Made by a program: the position numbers and the translations under genes
Assembly: GCA_021234155.1 (NCBI GenBank)
Contig: JAJEKV010000017.1
Coordinates: 15,705,455 to 15,769,454, forward strand
Direction: 5' to 3'
Source: Isoetes taiwanensis
Taxonomy: Eukaryota; Streptophyta; Lycopodiopsida; Isoetales; Isoetaceae
Length of the DNA stretch: 64,000 nt
Shown here: positions 12,515 to 23,311 of the stretch, piece after piece
How the letters are laid out: each line of letters opens with the position of its first letter
Numbering within the stretch: the stretch's first letter is position 1
The notes under the pieces: model-generated
What the model saw: the letters and a program-made list of their open reading frames with translations, nothing else
Told to the model about the DNA's origin: nothing
Databases searched by the model: none

Positions 12515-12770
12515 CGTTCAAAGCTGACCCGATTCTAAAATCTAGAAGCACGTCACGGCGGCGTGTGAAGAGGACATGAATGAAGACACTATTAAATTAA
12601 CATGCAACATGCTAAATCTACTAATTCTTAGCCAAGAGCTAGAATTATCAAGGTATTTTACTATAATTTACAACTTTTTTTTTTTTTTTTTTTTTTTTGG
12701 TGTCAAAGTGAATGTCTCACCGCGTTAAGCCCGGCCCGATTCTAGAATGTAAGTACGTCTGGTGGCGGCG
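12515..12770 (-). repeat. Two hairpin-type repeats in the leader of element 1
   Basis: Two further copies of the spacer repeat, at about 12515-12562 and 12712-12770. On the element strand they start with CGCCGCC and contain an ATTCTAGAAT-like palindrome; the second ends in GGTGAGAC. A 24-base T tract (12675-12698) lies between them. They sit upstream of the ORF0 TATA box, as the spacer copies sit upstream of the gag TATA box. Confidence 0.6.
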
Positions 12771-12973
12771 TATGCATAGAACTCCACCACACGGATGTTG
12801 GCTCATCAATTTTACACTGAAGATCTTTTTCACGTTTTTTATTCATTTGTTCTTACTAGCTTAGCACAAACTACAAAATGAGAAAAAATTCTCATTTTCG
12901 AGGTTTGAGGATCTATCAAGTTAGTGCTCACGGGAACCTTAGCGGTGCTTTGCTCTTGGTCTCCAAGAACATA

Positions 12974-12985
12974 GCTCGATACCCT
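12974..12985 (-). other. Primer-binding site of element 1 (initiator Met tRNA type)
   Basis: Directly inside the 5' LTR the minus strand reads AGGGTATCGAGC, a mutated form of TGGTATCAGAGC, which complements the 3' end of plant initiator Met tRNA. The following bases (ATGTTCTTGGAG) match those after the intact site of element 2 at 54733. Confidence 0.85.
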
Positions 12986-12986
12986 T

Positions 12987-14687
12987 TGTGGCGTCCCCTA
13001 CTGCATTATCACGATTGCACTCACCAGGTATACAGCTTGAGGATTCATCCCCATACCCATTTCAGATTGCCAATACGAGGCCCTCCATGACGCACCCGTA
13101 GCGGGTTCGATTAGGAAGAGTGGAAGAAGTCATTGCACCAGATCTCCCTCGGGGCCTACCTAGGCTGCGAGCGTAAACATACATGTCGGTAGCACATACA
13201 TCAACATCATATGACCATCGCGAAGGATGGTCCTCCACATACGCATGGCGAATCGGGCCACATCACATGGGGAATCTACCAAGGCTTCCGGAACCACCGG
13301 GGATGGTGCGACAAGCAGGTCTCGAGTTCATTCACCGGAGCCGAGAATTCGCCAACTAATGGATTTGGGCGGCATAAGAACATGGCCTAGGGTTATCCCT
13401 CCATCAGCCTCCACATTGCACTGCGAGTAGGTTGAAAAGTGTTGGACTGGCTGTAGCCAGCGGATGCATAGCCAAGGGCTATATCACGGGTTACATCTTC
13501 GAGTTCGATGGGGCGGTAGGGATCTCTCCCTCCGGAAGATCTTTAATCTTGACTCAGGTGACTAGAGACCCTTGCGGAAATTATCCGACTTGAACTCAAT
13601 GGAAGGTTATATTCACTACCTCACAGTGAGCCCATGTGCCTTGCCATGCGATTAATAACGAAGTGATAGACCTAGTCACGGTGACCCGGCGGTCTACTAA
13701 CGCACCATAGAGTCGTTCGAGTCGAACATGAACCTCCTTATAAGCGGTCACGGCCTTCACCCACAACCGGTGTGGCTCTTGTGCACGGGCCGCAGCTACG
13801 ATTATTGCTAGAGGAGGCTACTCTAGGAGCATCAACTACAAAGCTTTAGGTCTCTACCCCCTTCCCAATACAAAGAAGTTCGCTAAGAGATACATCACAT
13901 CCATATGGCTTCGCGAGGACTAAAAGGGGAGCTAAATCCCTGAAAGTCTACAGCATAGAGTTAGGTTTCTTTAGTTAGAATCCCCATATCTAGGGATCAC
14001 AAGTGCTGCTATGGCCAATCTAATAGGCTAAACCTAAATTTTATTATTGACTAAAATAGGTTTAGACTATCTAATTGGTAAATACCTGATCCTTGAGGGG
14101 GGTCCTCTGACACGAGCCTAGAGCCATCCACCCAGCACGGCCTTCGAATCTAGAGAAACTAGGTTGCAATTCACCGGTCGAGTCGGGATCACGGTTTTAG
14201 GCTGTTGAGGCAGCCAAAGCAGTTAAGCCCTAAAATCGAAATTAGGTTAGTTAGGGTTTCCAACTATATAGACAAAGGTGGCTAGGGTTTCCAATTATCC
14301 CCAGCCTTTTGGCATGTGGGATGATGGTGGTAATGAATTACTTGCCTTTAAGGCTAGGTGGCCCTTTATGGAAATGTGTGCACCCAAATGTGCTCATGGA
14401 AATGTGTGCACGGTAATAGTCTCTTCTTTTATTGGAAAATGTGCACATTAATTACACCTATGGGTATAGCCCTTGGCATCAAGTGGCCACATGGAAAATG
14501 TGTGCCCCACATTAATGTGTACATTGGAAAATGTGCACATTAATATATCACACATTCTTAGCAAGTTGCCCCTAGGGATACCCATGGCTATCGTTGGCAT
14601 TACCGATCAATCCCGAGTGCGTGTCGCGTGTCGTCTTGATACAATATCACGATCACAGGGTATTATCGCATTGCTGGAAACGTCACA
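12987..14687 (-). repeat. 5' LTR of element 1
   Basis: A 1701-bp LTR, collinear over its length with 1216-2940, with TG...CA ends. Repeated GTGCACATTAAT words at about 14380-14545 mirror those of the other LTR. Confidence 0.92.
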
Positions 14688-14692
14688 TAAGT
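14688..14692. repeat. Right target-site duplication (TAAGT)
   Basis: TAAGT immediately after the terminal CA, identical to the five bases before the opposite LTR end. Confidence 0.9.
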
Positions 14693-15245
14693 GCTAATGA
14701 AAAGCAAGTTTAACTATTTGCCTATTTAACCTAACCTAACGCTAGTGGGGAATTGACCCTAACTTTAACTCCAGCGGCTACTTTTACTTACGAGAATAAA
14801 ATTCGGCATGCTCAAACTGAATTTGAATGTACACAAAACACCATAATGTTCATAAAAAGTATTATAATATACATTTCAATTTTTTTTCCAAGACACAAAA
14901 TTACCTTAATTCAAGAGGAATCCAGAATATAAACATCTTGTGCCTGCTCTCCGTGCCAAAAGCATTTCGCATATTTTTTCGTAAATATGCCAAATGAGTT
15001 GGTGCTTTTAACATGACAATGTTTAATTCCAAGAGTGGAGCCACTAAACCAAAATTAAGGGCAATATATACCTGGCTTTAAAGAGAGGCCAAGTAGGTAA
15101 AGAAATATCTGAAGGTAACATGTTCTAGCTTTGTATAGTGAATTGAAGCTAAAAGGATGAGGAAGAGGGGCGGCAAAGATATGGCAAAATCCCTCTCTCT
15201 GAACTTGCTAACATCTTAACCCTGGTCATTTAACCAGGATATTAC
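14693..15245. other. Spacer without recognised gene
   Basis: AT-rich sequence starting with TTAACCTAACC-type words that mirror the left flank of element 1. I see no coding or structural feature beyond that. Confidence 0.4.
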
Positions 15246-15249
15246 ATAT

Positions 15250-15490
15250 TTATTTCCACACTCCAATGTTGCAATCATCATTGATGTTGTTGCAGGCAGC
15301 TAAGAAGTCCTTCAGACCCTGGCATCTTTGCTGGAATGGTGGCTTAGTCATGATATCTTCTATCTCATTCAGCCAACCTGCCCGTCCAGGCAGGTCAATG
15401 AGACATCTATATTGCTCCATTCTTCCCATGATGCCATAATCTCCACATATATAAAGCAAGATAAAATTGTCCTGATCTATTAGACCTCCA
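15250..15490 (-). pseudogene. Fragment of an E-type pentatricopeptide repeat (PPR) protein
   Basis: The minus strand encodes a short stretch typical of the last PPR motifs and E region: GDYGIMGRMEQYRCLIDL followed by GRAGWLNEIEDIM, then DFLAACNNINDDCN. The usual pattern in this family is a HY-C-VDLLGRAG-L-EAE block followed by a LL-AC segment. Only about 75 residues remain and no start, earlier PPR units or DYW domain were found, so this is a relic. Family members act in organelle RNA processing. Confidence 0.72.
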
Positions 15491-15499
15491 AGACTCTAG

Positions 15500-16430
15500 C
15501 ATAATACTCAAAAGCCATCCCCCTCCCCCTCCCCCAATCTATACAACTACTATAGTTTTTGTACAAGAGAAGGTTACCAAGAATAGTAAATATTATAGTC
15601 ACATCATTGACAGTACCCGTTTTTCATATGGAAAAGCCTTTAAACTGCCATGCATTTTTACGTGATTAGAATATGGCCCACGTGGCAATAATTGTGGCTG
15701 ATGGCTGGATAACACTTATCCATAACCACCTCTTTATTCAGCTAAAACATCCTCAACAAACATATCAAACATATATGGTTGAGAAAATGTAACAAGAAAG
15801 GATTGATATATTGTTGCATCTGCAAAACAGTTCCATCTAATTCAGTTGTATGGGTTTTGGGTGGTGTGAATCTTAAATGCTTTAGGATATGCTTGCTAAA
15901 AGAATATGAGTTTTTGAAAGCTCGAACTACAAAACTCAATTGAACTTTAATTACCATATCACAGATCAATGAGTTAAATCCTCGCATTTTCATGGCAAAT
16001 CTCCAAGCTATCTGAATCTTTAGGCAAATGCTGAACTAAATATTAGACCTTTGCCAATCAAACTTTGAGTAAAGTAAAAATCTCAAAGCACAAAGAAGAT
16101 GGCAGCTTACTATTAAAGGCACATGACTATTTCTAAGGTACACAAAAGAGCCTAAAGGCATGGGCCAAGCATCCACGTCAAGAGCCAAGACCACGCCAAC
16201 TAAGAAGAAGAGACCAAAAAGTCCACGGCATAGGGAACCCACTGCGCATCGATCGTAAGTGCCATGAATCACGACAATTAAGGTTCTAGATATTATGACA
16301 GAATTACCCGCATGGTAAGGAGAGAATTTGGGGATTAGATAACCCAAGAATTTGAAATGGCAATCTTTTTGCTATTTTGGGCCTGAGGCCAATGTACTAT
16401 ATATATCAGAAGTTTTAGACTTAGAGGTTT
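15500..16430. other. Spacer without recognised gene
   Basis: AT-rich sequence with open frames but no recognisable protein family. A short (C)n-rich word lies near 15519-15534. Confidence 0.35.
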
Positions 16431-16439
16431 AGACAAGCC

Positions 16440-18840
16440 TTGGCAATTTTTGTTGTCTCGCCTCCTTGTTTAGAGATCTCACGTATTTTCAGTGATCTTT
16501 CAAGAATTTCTCTAGTTTTGACTCATTGTTTTTCTACATCCTTCTTGCTCATTTGTTTTTTTCATTACTTATTTCTGCAAAATCTTGTGTGGCATACTTT
16601 GTTGAAGAGTTGCTTGTTTGATAGCAAGGTCCTCAAGGAGGATCCTCTTATAGGCTCTCCTGATCCGGACGACAAACATTGTCGCCGATTGTCAGGTCGT
16701 AGTTCCTTCTCTCACGATGTCTTTTCCAACTTTTACTCAAGAAGAGCTTTCAGCCAAACTGTTGCTCGCTTGGCCCAACAGCAATACCCGAATGCTGCTC
16801 GTGACTCCTACTATAGAGATTATGATATTAAGGGAGTCATCCCTGTTCGCGTGCTTATTTAGCCCCACGCCTAGGGTTTTTTCACGTCCAAGATACCCTT
16901 CGCATAGTTGCAATTGTTTCCAACCACAGTCGCCTCATCAAACCTCTGTTCATCAAACCCCTGTTCATCAGACTCCACCATACTTTCAGACTCCTGAAAG
17001 CACTTATGTTCATATTCGGCCTATGTCGATACCTATTCCTTCATAACCTTCTTTGCGGCAACATGGCATGGGCTATTCTCAGGTCTCTTTTGGTCCCACT
17101 TATATTAATGAGTTTCTTTCTTCGTTCACTCTGCAATCTCCTGTTAATATTTACAACATTGATGACCTCACTCTTGATCCTAATGGATGCCCTGTTGCTC
17201 CACTTCCAGACAGCAAACTTCCTCTTCTCTATAATCCTGCTTACCACAGTCACGAGAGGCCCCTCCTGTCCTCAAGCAATTGTGCACCCCCAAGTCCCAA
17301 TATCTCAGCCTCAGTTTGTGTTTCCTCCAGTTGTTCCCTTAGTCTCTACTTCTAACCTTAATCTGAAACTTTCCTAACCTATATTTGGAAATGCAAAAGG
17401 AAAGCCAATTGTTGATCAAAGTGCTCAGGCACATATGGAAGAATTCGAGGCCCTCGCAGTTCTTAATGGTCATTCCCAACCACAAATCAAATTTCATATT
17501 TTTTTCCGCAAAATGGCGGTACCAAGTAGCTCAAAATTGAAATTGATAAAATTTCAAGAAGCCAGTGGGGATATACGAAGCCTTTTGGCTCAATATGCTT
17601 CTTTGGATGATGATCAACAACTCTTGAAATAGCTCAATGACCTGCAACAATAGGCCCGCGAGGGTTATTCCACATCAAACTCGTCGTCCGGATTCTTGAT
17701 TTAAGGACAAAATCGGTGGTCATCTACAGCGGGTCTCTCTCCATTCTGAGTAAAAGGTACGTCGACTTTTCAAAGTTCAAGCATATTTCGCGTAGATTTC
17801 ACAAGATTTATGTGGTATCAAGAAAGAATTAGATGAGCTCAATATACCCACAAACCTTACTCCTGCCCCATCTAGCAACAATAGTACCGACTCAATTCAA
17901 ATTAACGTGACCGAATGAAAGCTGATGTTCAACTTTTTCTGGTCATGGCCACACCTCATTGGTTTCACGACTATCAACAATACTTATTGACAAGAACACT
18001 ACCGCCAACAGACTCCACGCTCTCTCCAGAGTGCCATCGTCTGGAGCACCAATAGTTCCTTCTTTGATGCCAGTGACTATACCATGGTTGCGGCCACCTT
18101 TACAAACATAGCAAGGATATGATCTTACGAAGGTGTGTTCTTCCCCATGAAATTCCACGCATTGTTCAACAAACACATGAAGGCTTAGGAAATGGCCATT
18201 TGATTAGCAATACCAGTAGGAGAATCATGCAGGCTATTATTGGCCACACTCTTTAAAGTTGCGAGACCTATGCCCAGGCTTGTGATGATATCTATCAATG
18301 TTTTTGGAGTCGACCAGCCGTGATGATGGCTTACCATTATCGGTTGCCCGCGTACTCCCTTTAGTAAATGGAGTATGAATTTTATAGGTCCTCTGGACCC
18401 ACCTACTAGCAATACCAGTGCCCGCTATATCTTTGCCTTTACGGACTACCTTTGGGTGTCCTATAGAACTTTATTAGTGGCCAGGTAAGGGTCATTTGTC
18501 AATCCTGCTTGCTAAGGCTCGCAGTTATCTTCATATTCATCACCGGAAAAGCATGCCTATTATCCATAGGGGCAATGGCCTCATAAACCACAAACAAAAC
18601 GGTGATATCTATTCTCAAGAAAATTTGTGATATTTCTCAAAAGATTAATGAAAAGTTACTTTCTGTAGTCTTATGGGCTTATAGCACCTCTTACAAAGGT
18701 ACTCGCGGTACACTCCTTTCAAGCTTGTCATGGTCAAAGAAGCCTTAGGCTTCTTTACTTTCCGCTTCCCCAGTATCCATTTCCCTCCTCCATAAGTTTT
18801 GGCCGAGAAATCGAGAAAGGGGTACAAATATAACCCTAAG
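16440..18840 (+). pseudogene. Degraded Ty3/gypsy remnant with gag and integrase pieces
   Basis: A plus-strand relic. A proline/glutamine-rich segment at about 16920-17040 and a gag-like stretch at 17500-17640 (FRKMAVPSSSKLKLIKFQ and DDDQQLLK) precede integrase. The integrase part begins with an H-rich zinc-finger-like segment near 18140-18290 and continues into a core resembling WSMNFIGPLDPPTSN and YIFAFTDYL at 18370-18455. Protease and reverse transcriptase were not found between them, so much of pol is missing. No LTRs were identified. It differs in sequence from the two chromoviruses. Confidence 0.6.
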
Positions 18841-19350
18841 ATTTTGCATGTTTTTCTTTGGTATTCATATATGAATCACAGTAAAAGTGATCAGCGGCAA
18901 TCACGGATTTCAAATAGAGAATCTAGGGTTTGAATCGGCCTCTTGTTGGTCGAGTCTTTGGGGTTCACATGGGCGTGAGATAGGCGAGAAGCATAAATGG
19001 CGGCTATTCTGTTTGGGTATGTGTAAACAAATTACTTGCTATAACTAGGGATTGGCTGGGCTTTTTGCATGTACAGGTCCAGGATATTGTCAGGCGACTT
19101 CAGCTATAGGTAAGCCATCTTTATTCGTTGTTTTATTTTGTCATATCTTTGAGGGGACCTCTCAATGGTTTGACACACACAAAAAACCGTTATTTTTTAA
19201 TAAGCCTTTTTTCCCCAAACAAAAACTTGTAAAAACCATTTGCCAACATAATGGTCTTTGCAAAAATTATGAACCAATTAGAAGAACAAAAATGTTTTGC
19301 TCAACTAAAATGTAATTGATATGCGCGAATATATATATTGTGGCCAATTA

Positions 19351-19754
19351 CATTTTGTCATAGTTAATGACATCTTTGAGAAGACTATGATCTTCCATAA
19401 TCAACTCTATAGGAAGAGTTCCAATTCCATCTGCAATGGCAAACATCATTTGCCTCATTTGCTCCCTGAACTCCTTCTTGTCAATTAGGCCATTTCATGA
19501 CATCAAATGTGTGTTGAATCGCGAGAATCATAGATTTTTTCAAATCATCATCACGATTCGCGGAAATAGGAACGCTAAATCGTCTCAAGAGGCAAAAACG
19601 ATGTAGATCTGCATAAAACATTTGGATTTAGAAAGCACACCATCTTTGTTGACATCTAATTCTTTGGAATCTAGAATGCTGCGGCAATGGTAAATGCTTT
19701 CTCATCAAGAGCAATCGTCACATTTGCACAACCATCGATAACACCAACTGCCAT
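19351..19754 (-). pseudogene. EF-hand calcium-binding protein pseudogene (intronless)
   Basis: The minus strand starts MAVGVIDGCANVTIALDEKA at 19754, continues into an EF-hand-like segment (DVNKDGVLSKSK, read after a shift), and ends with a second half, GLIDKKEFREQMRQMM then FAIADGIGTLPIEL, at about 19495-19400. This order matches a small plant EF-hand family of about 130-140 residues. Stops and frameshifts lie in the middle. The first calcium loop keeps its D-N-D pattern, but the second is truncated. The product would have been a cytosolic calcium sensor of unknown target. Confidence 0.68.
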
Positions 19755-19939
19755 TGTTACAAACTTCAACCAACTATCTTTGATGAACGTAAAGATGTAT
19801 AAGGGAAAATGTTGCTATTGATGAATTCAATGTCCTTATTGGTGATTTGCGGATTGTAAACAAGGAGATGTATATATAAGGTCTATGGTGGAGCGGCAGC
19901 CACCAGCTGCAAGGCTACTAAGAAACACACATAGTTCAT

Positions 19940-20350
19940 GGGCATGTTGACAAGCTTGGCTTTCTAAAAGCCTGTGGAAATATGGAAGCCAGCCATTAAA
20001 GCATAGGTGCATTTGGCGTTCCGTCTAGCCGACATATATATGCGCGGCTTTCTAAAAGCATGTGGGACCCTAGGAGCCAACGAGCAAAGCATATTTGGCA
20101 TTTTGCATTCCGCCTGGCCGACAGATGTAAGAATATTCCATATACGCATAACGAATATTCCACCAAATATGATCATGGATTCATGGTCCTGTTTGACAAG
20201 CTGGGATTTTCTAAGAGCCCGTGTGGAAAATCTGTGGCATTCCGTCTGGCTGGCATATATAAGAACATTCAGGGGCTTGTTGACAAACTTGGCCTGTGGA
20301 ACCATGGAAGCCGACCATTCGACAGATATGAGAATAGTCCGCCGCATATA
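19940..20350 (+). repeat. Degenerate tandem repeat, three to four units of about 90-130 bp
   Basis: Recurring words are (C)TTTCTAAAAGC..TGTGG (about 19960, 20048 and, altered, 20207), GCATTCCGYCTGGC (20030, 20107, 20246) and GACATATATAAGAA-like (20028, 20120, 20256). Unit lengths vary and the copies are diverged. In one frame the peptide word FRLAD/FRLAG recurs, so an old repetitive coding sequence is possible, but I recognise no family. Confidence 0.55.
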
Positions 20351-20929
20351 ATCTGGGGGCTATCATCGAAAGACGTTTGCATTTGAAGAGCATCAACAAC
20401 ATCCCTAACTTTAAGCCTCTCAAAGGTTTTCCTTCTATGTTGCAGGCTCCTTCCTTGGCTAGGTCAGTACTCTTTATCATAATGGTGCTGTATCATCAGT
20501 TTTCATTGCCACATGCTGCTTCTGGAATCGATTTGCTATCTTCCAGCGGCTTTTTCCGCTGTCCCAAGTATCGATTTTGTGTTTCCAAGAACAAGATTTG
20601 CTCTGCTTCAGTTTTGATTCAAGGTTCGCCAAGAAACTTTAAGCTTGCTTCATATTTGCAGCATCTTCATCTTGTATGGCCAGTTCAGTCTCTGCAATCT
20701 TTGTCTCAAACTACCACTTCAATCTACTGTCAATCTTTGAGATGCTCGGACAAATGTTTCCGCATAGATTGATTTACCATCTCCGTCTGTCTCCAGGGCT
20801 TTGATTTTGCAGTTGGGTGCACAAGTGTTCTCTAACATCAGTGCATTTTTCTGGGCTTTTGAAGGTCTGCAGCCTCAGGGCTAATACATCAGTGAGTTTT
20901 TACTATAAAGATTAGGCTTCCAAACAGTT

Positions 20930-21600
20930 TGAGAGTAGATCTTTCTTTTAAGTGTTCCAGAACAGAACAGATAGTCTCAAAATCTGGTCTTTCTCCGGGA
21001 TTTCAATGTACCCAAATAATCCTGAATTGGCTTTTCAAGAAGCACTTTAGAGACATCGGGTTGAGAGAGTACAAAAGGCCTTGTAATCCTTGAAAAGGTA
21101 GATTCAATAGCTCCCTATCCAAGATCTCTGAACTCATGATACCAAATGAATACATATTCATTTATATATTAATATCTAATTTTTCCACACATAATGTCGC
21201 TGGTCCATATATCGGTTTCCTTCGTCCTGTCATATTGGTAGTGTTGCTTTTTGTAATAGGATTATTGATAATCCAAAATCAGCAATCTTGACTATAACAT
21301 ATCAAGGGATCTTATTTGTATTGACAAGCACGTTATGTAATTTCACACCCCGGTGCAATATCCCGCGTGAGTGTAGATGTAATATGATACTGTTAATAGG
21401 GAAAAGGGGAATGTTTTTGTTTGTTCTGCAGGGACTCTTCTTTCTTGAATAAGCTTTTCTAGATCACTTTTTGATTTTTCCTTTCTAAGCTTTTCTATAT
21501 CATTTTTCATCAGAGTTACTTTTGTTCTTTCCGCAGTGGCCATTCTTTCGAATAAGATCTCTTTCCATGAATTCTGTTTCACTTTAGATTGCATTTTCTT
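20930..21600 (-). pseudogene. Protein kinase pseudogene (Raf-like/TKL type) with coiled-coil lead-in
   Basis: On the minus strand a Lys/Glu-rich helical segment (21594-21420, with IEKLRKEKSKSDLEKLIQ) leads into kinase motifs. These are LHRGVKLHNVLVN at about 21360-21320 (catalytic-loop HRD mutated to HRG), VKIADFGLS at about 21296-21270 (the intact DFG), and NPGERPDFETICSVLEHLKE-like text at about 21010-20950, read with shifts, which is the subdomain XI end of TKL kinases. Stops and frameshifts occur throughout and the N-lobe ATP-binding region is missing. More helical coding-like text on the same strand at 20880-20440 may belong to the same relic. Confidence 0.65.
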
Positions 21601-21639
21601 TTTGCACTTTACAGTATCCTATCATCTATAGGAAGTGAG

Positions 21640-23300
21640 GGTGACCCTTGGCTACTTTTTTCATCTCCATTTCTTGACTTATATCATCTTGGGTAAACTC
21701 CTTTATTGCCATGCCACGACACAGGCATCCCAAACCATTCATCCTTATAAACACAACATTGGCAAATACGAACGAATTAGGGCATGTCCTAGCCCTTTTA
21801 CCACTAAACCTGAGACTCAGGCTTGTCTTTCTTGAGGTTACAACAATCCCACGTCATCTGAAAACTCACGTGGACTAGCCTTACCCCTCCGATTCCTTAT
21901 TTTCTGATCCAATGGTATTTGAAATACAAAAAAGAAACTCCTGAAATTTGATCCTCTTCATACTCTGAAAGAAATGGACTGTTTTTCCAGCGTCAATCGC
22001 AATAGCAGGGTGCGGCGTTGTTTGAGGCTTCGTTTCATGCCCTTAATTGATTTTACCAAATTTCCCTTTTCTTTGGAGAAGACTATAAGGTGCAGCAATT
22101 TCACGAGGTACAGATCAGTGCCTTCATCACATTCTTGCCCATCTTTCTGAAGAAGTTGCAGGTTCTCAGTTTTATAGACACAAGCTTCTAATCATAACAA
22201 ATTTTATCCTTGTATCCAAACCCTCCACGTAAGAATTGTGGCTCCTGCTGTTAAGATTATTATTATTATTATTTTTTTTTTTGGGATAGGGCTAGACTAT
22301 TAGGCTTATGTTCTGCCTTACAAGTTGATGAGCACGCAGGAGTTTCAGTTTAAAAACTCCCATTTGCACATTCTAAAACTAACGAGAAACCGTGAAACCT
22401 GCACAGATCAGAGCAAATCCACATTTTGGTTGTGTTTTGTTGTGGTTAAATAGACTAAGGGGGGCTCTCATACCCTTGAAGAAGAAGCAGGTCTGTAACT
22501 TTGGCTCACCCAACTCAGGGTCAAAGCATGAGCGTGGTCTTCATTTATCCAAGGACTAGCCTGCCACCATCATTTGATCAACCAAGATTTTTGCTGCACA
22601 AAATGGTGCAGATGCGCAAATACCACTTGAACAACAGCATGTGGCAGTCAGATTGCAAATACTACTTGATGAACAGAATAGGGCAGTTACTCTCTCCAGA
22701 TTCTCTGATTATGATTGTTTTCAAGCTATGGGTTTGATAGGTTCTGGGAATGTTTATTTGATGCTGTGAGACGAATTTCATTGAAGTAAAATCTGAGACC
22801 ATTAAGTATAGTTTATTGGCTTCCGTTTCTGTCTTTTTTTCTAAAATCACATTATGGTCAAAGCTATATGTGAAAGAGAAAGGACTGAAACTAGAGGCAT
22901 GACACTTGCTATGTCTGGACAGATAGGCCGCATATAATATGAAGACCTCTAGCTAGCCATGTTGTGTTTCTAGTCTTATTTTTCAAGATGGCCATATGTT
23001 CTTGCTTAGGGCTACATTCCTCCCATTAATGCAAATAGACCAGTTTATGTCTCCGCCTCCTAGCTACTTGCTTAGTGTTCCTTTAGAATTAGCAGGTGCA
23101 AATGCACCGTAGTGGTCGGGGTTCCTTCTGATACTGAGGCATCTGAACAGACCATAATCACCCCCTTCCAATGCCCCCTTGCTTACCCAAACTGGTGCAG
23201 AATAGAGCCCTACTTTAATAGTTCGATGTCTATATGATGTCATTGGTCTTTTTTGCAATTGCATAACTGTTTTTTGTTAGCTATTTCAGGTCACCTGTTT
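21640..23300. other. Spacer upstream of TH1
   Basis: No recognised coding region. A (TTA)n plus T tract lies at about 22252-22282. The last few hundred bases presumably hold the promoter and 5' UTR of the thiamine gene, but no clear TATA box could be assigned. Confidence 0.35.
22252..22282. repeat. (TTA)n and T-tract microsatellite
   Basis: About seven TTA units followed directly by a run of T. It lies in the spacer upstream of TH1. Confidence 0.8.
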
Positions 23301-23311
23301 ACTTCTGTTCA

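Larger units (their letters stand above)
1216..14687 (-). mobile_element. Complete, decayed Ty3/gypsy chromovirus (element 1)
   Basis: A 13.5-kb LTR retrotransposon in reverse orientation. Its two LTRs (1216-2940 and 12987-14687) begin TGTGGCG and end CGTCACA on the plus strand, giving short near-perfect terminal inverted repeats. The element is flanked on both sides by TAAGT (1211-1215 and 14688-14692), a perfect 5-bp target duplication, so the ends are exact. In element order the interior holds an initiator-Met tRNA primer site, an extra ORF, gag, protease, reverse transcriptase, RNase H, integrase and a chromodomain. The chromodomain and the Met primer site place it with chromoviruses. Every reading frame is broken by stops and indels, and the LTRs differ by many substitutions and indels, so it is old and not autonomous. 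Confidence 0.95.

Noticed and set aside
14380-14560. Regularly spaced GTGCACATTAAT words that look at first like an array
   Set aside because: Spacing is uneven and the words recur at the same place in all LTRs of the family. They are LTR-internal repeats, not a CRISPR or satellite array.
16036-16347. 103-codon minus-strand frame with hydrophobic stretches
   Set aside because: It has no homology I recognise, no partner exons, and its composition fits AT-rich non-coding DNA.
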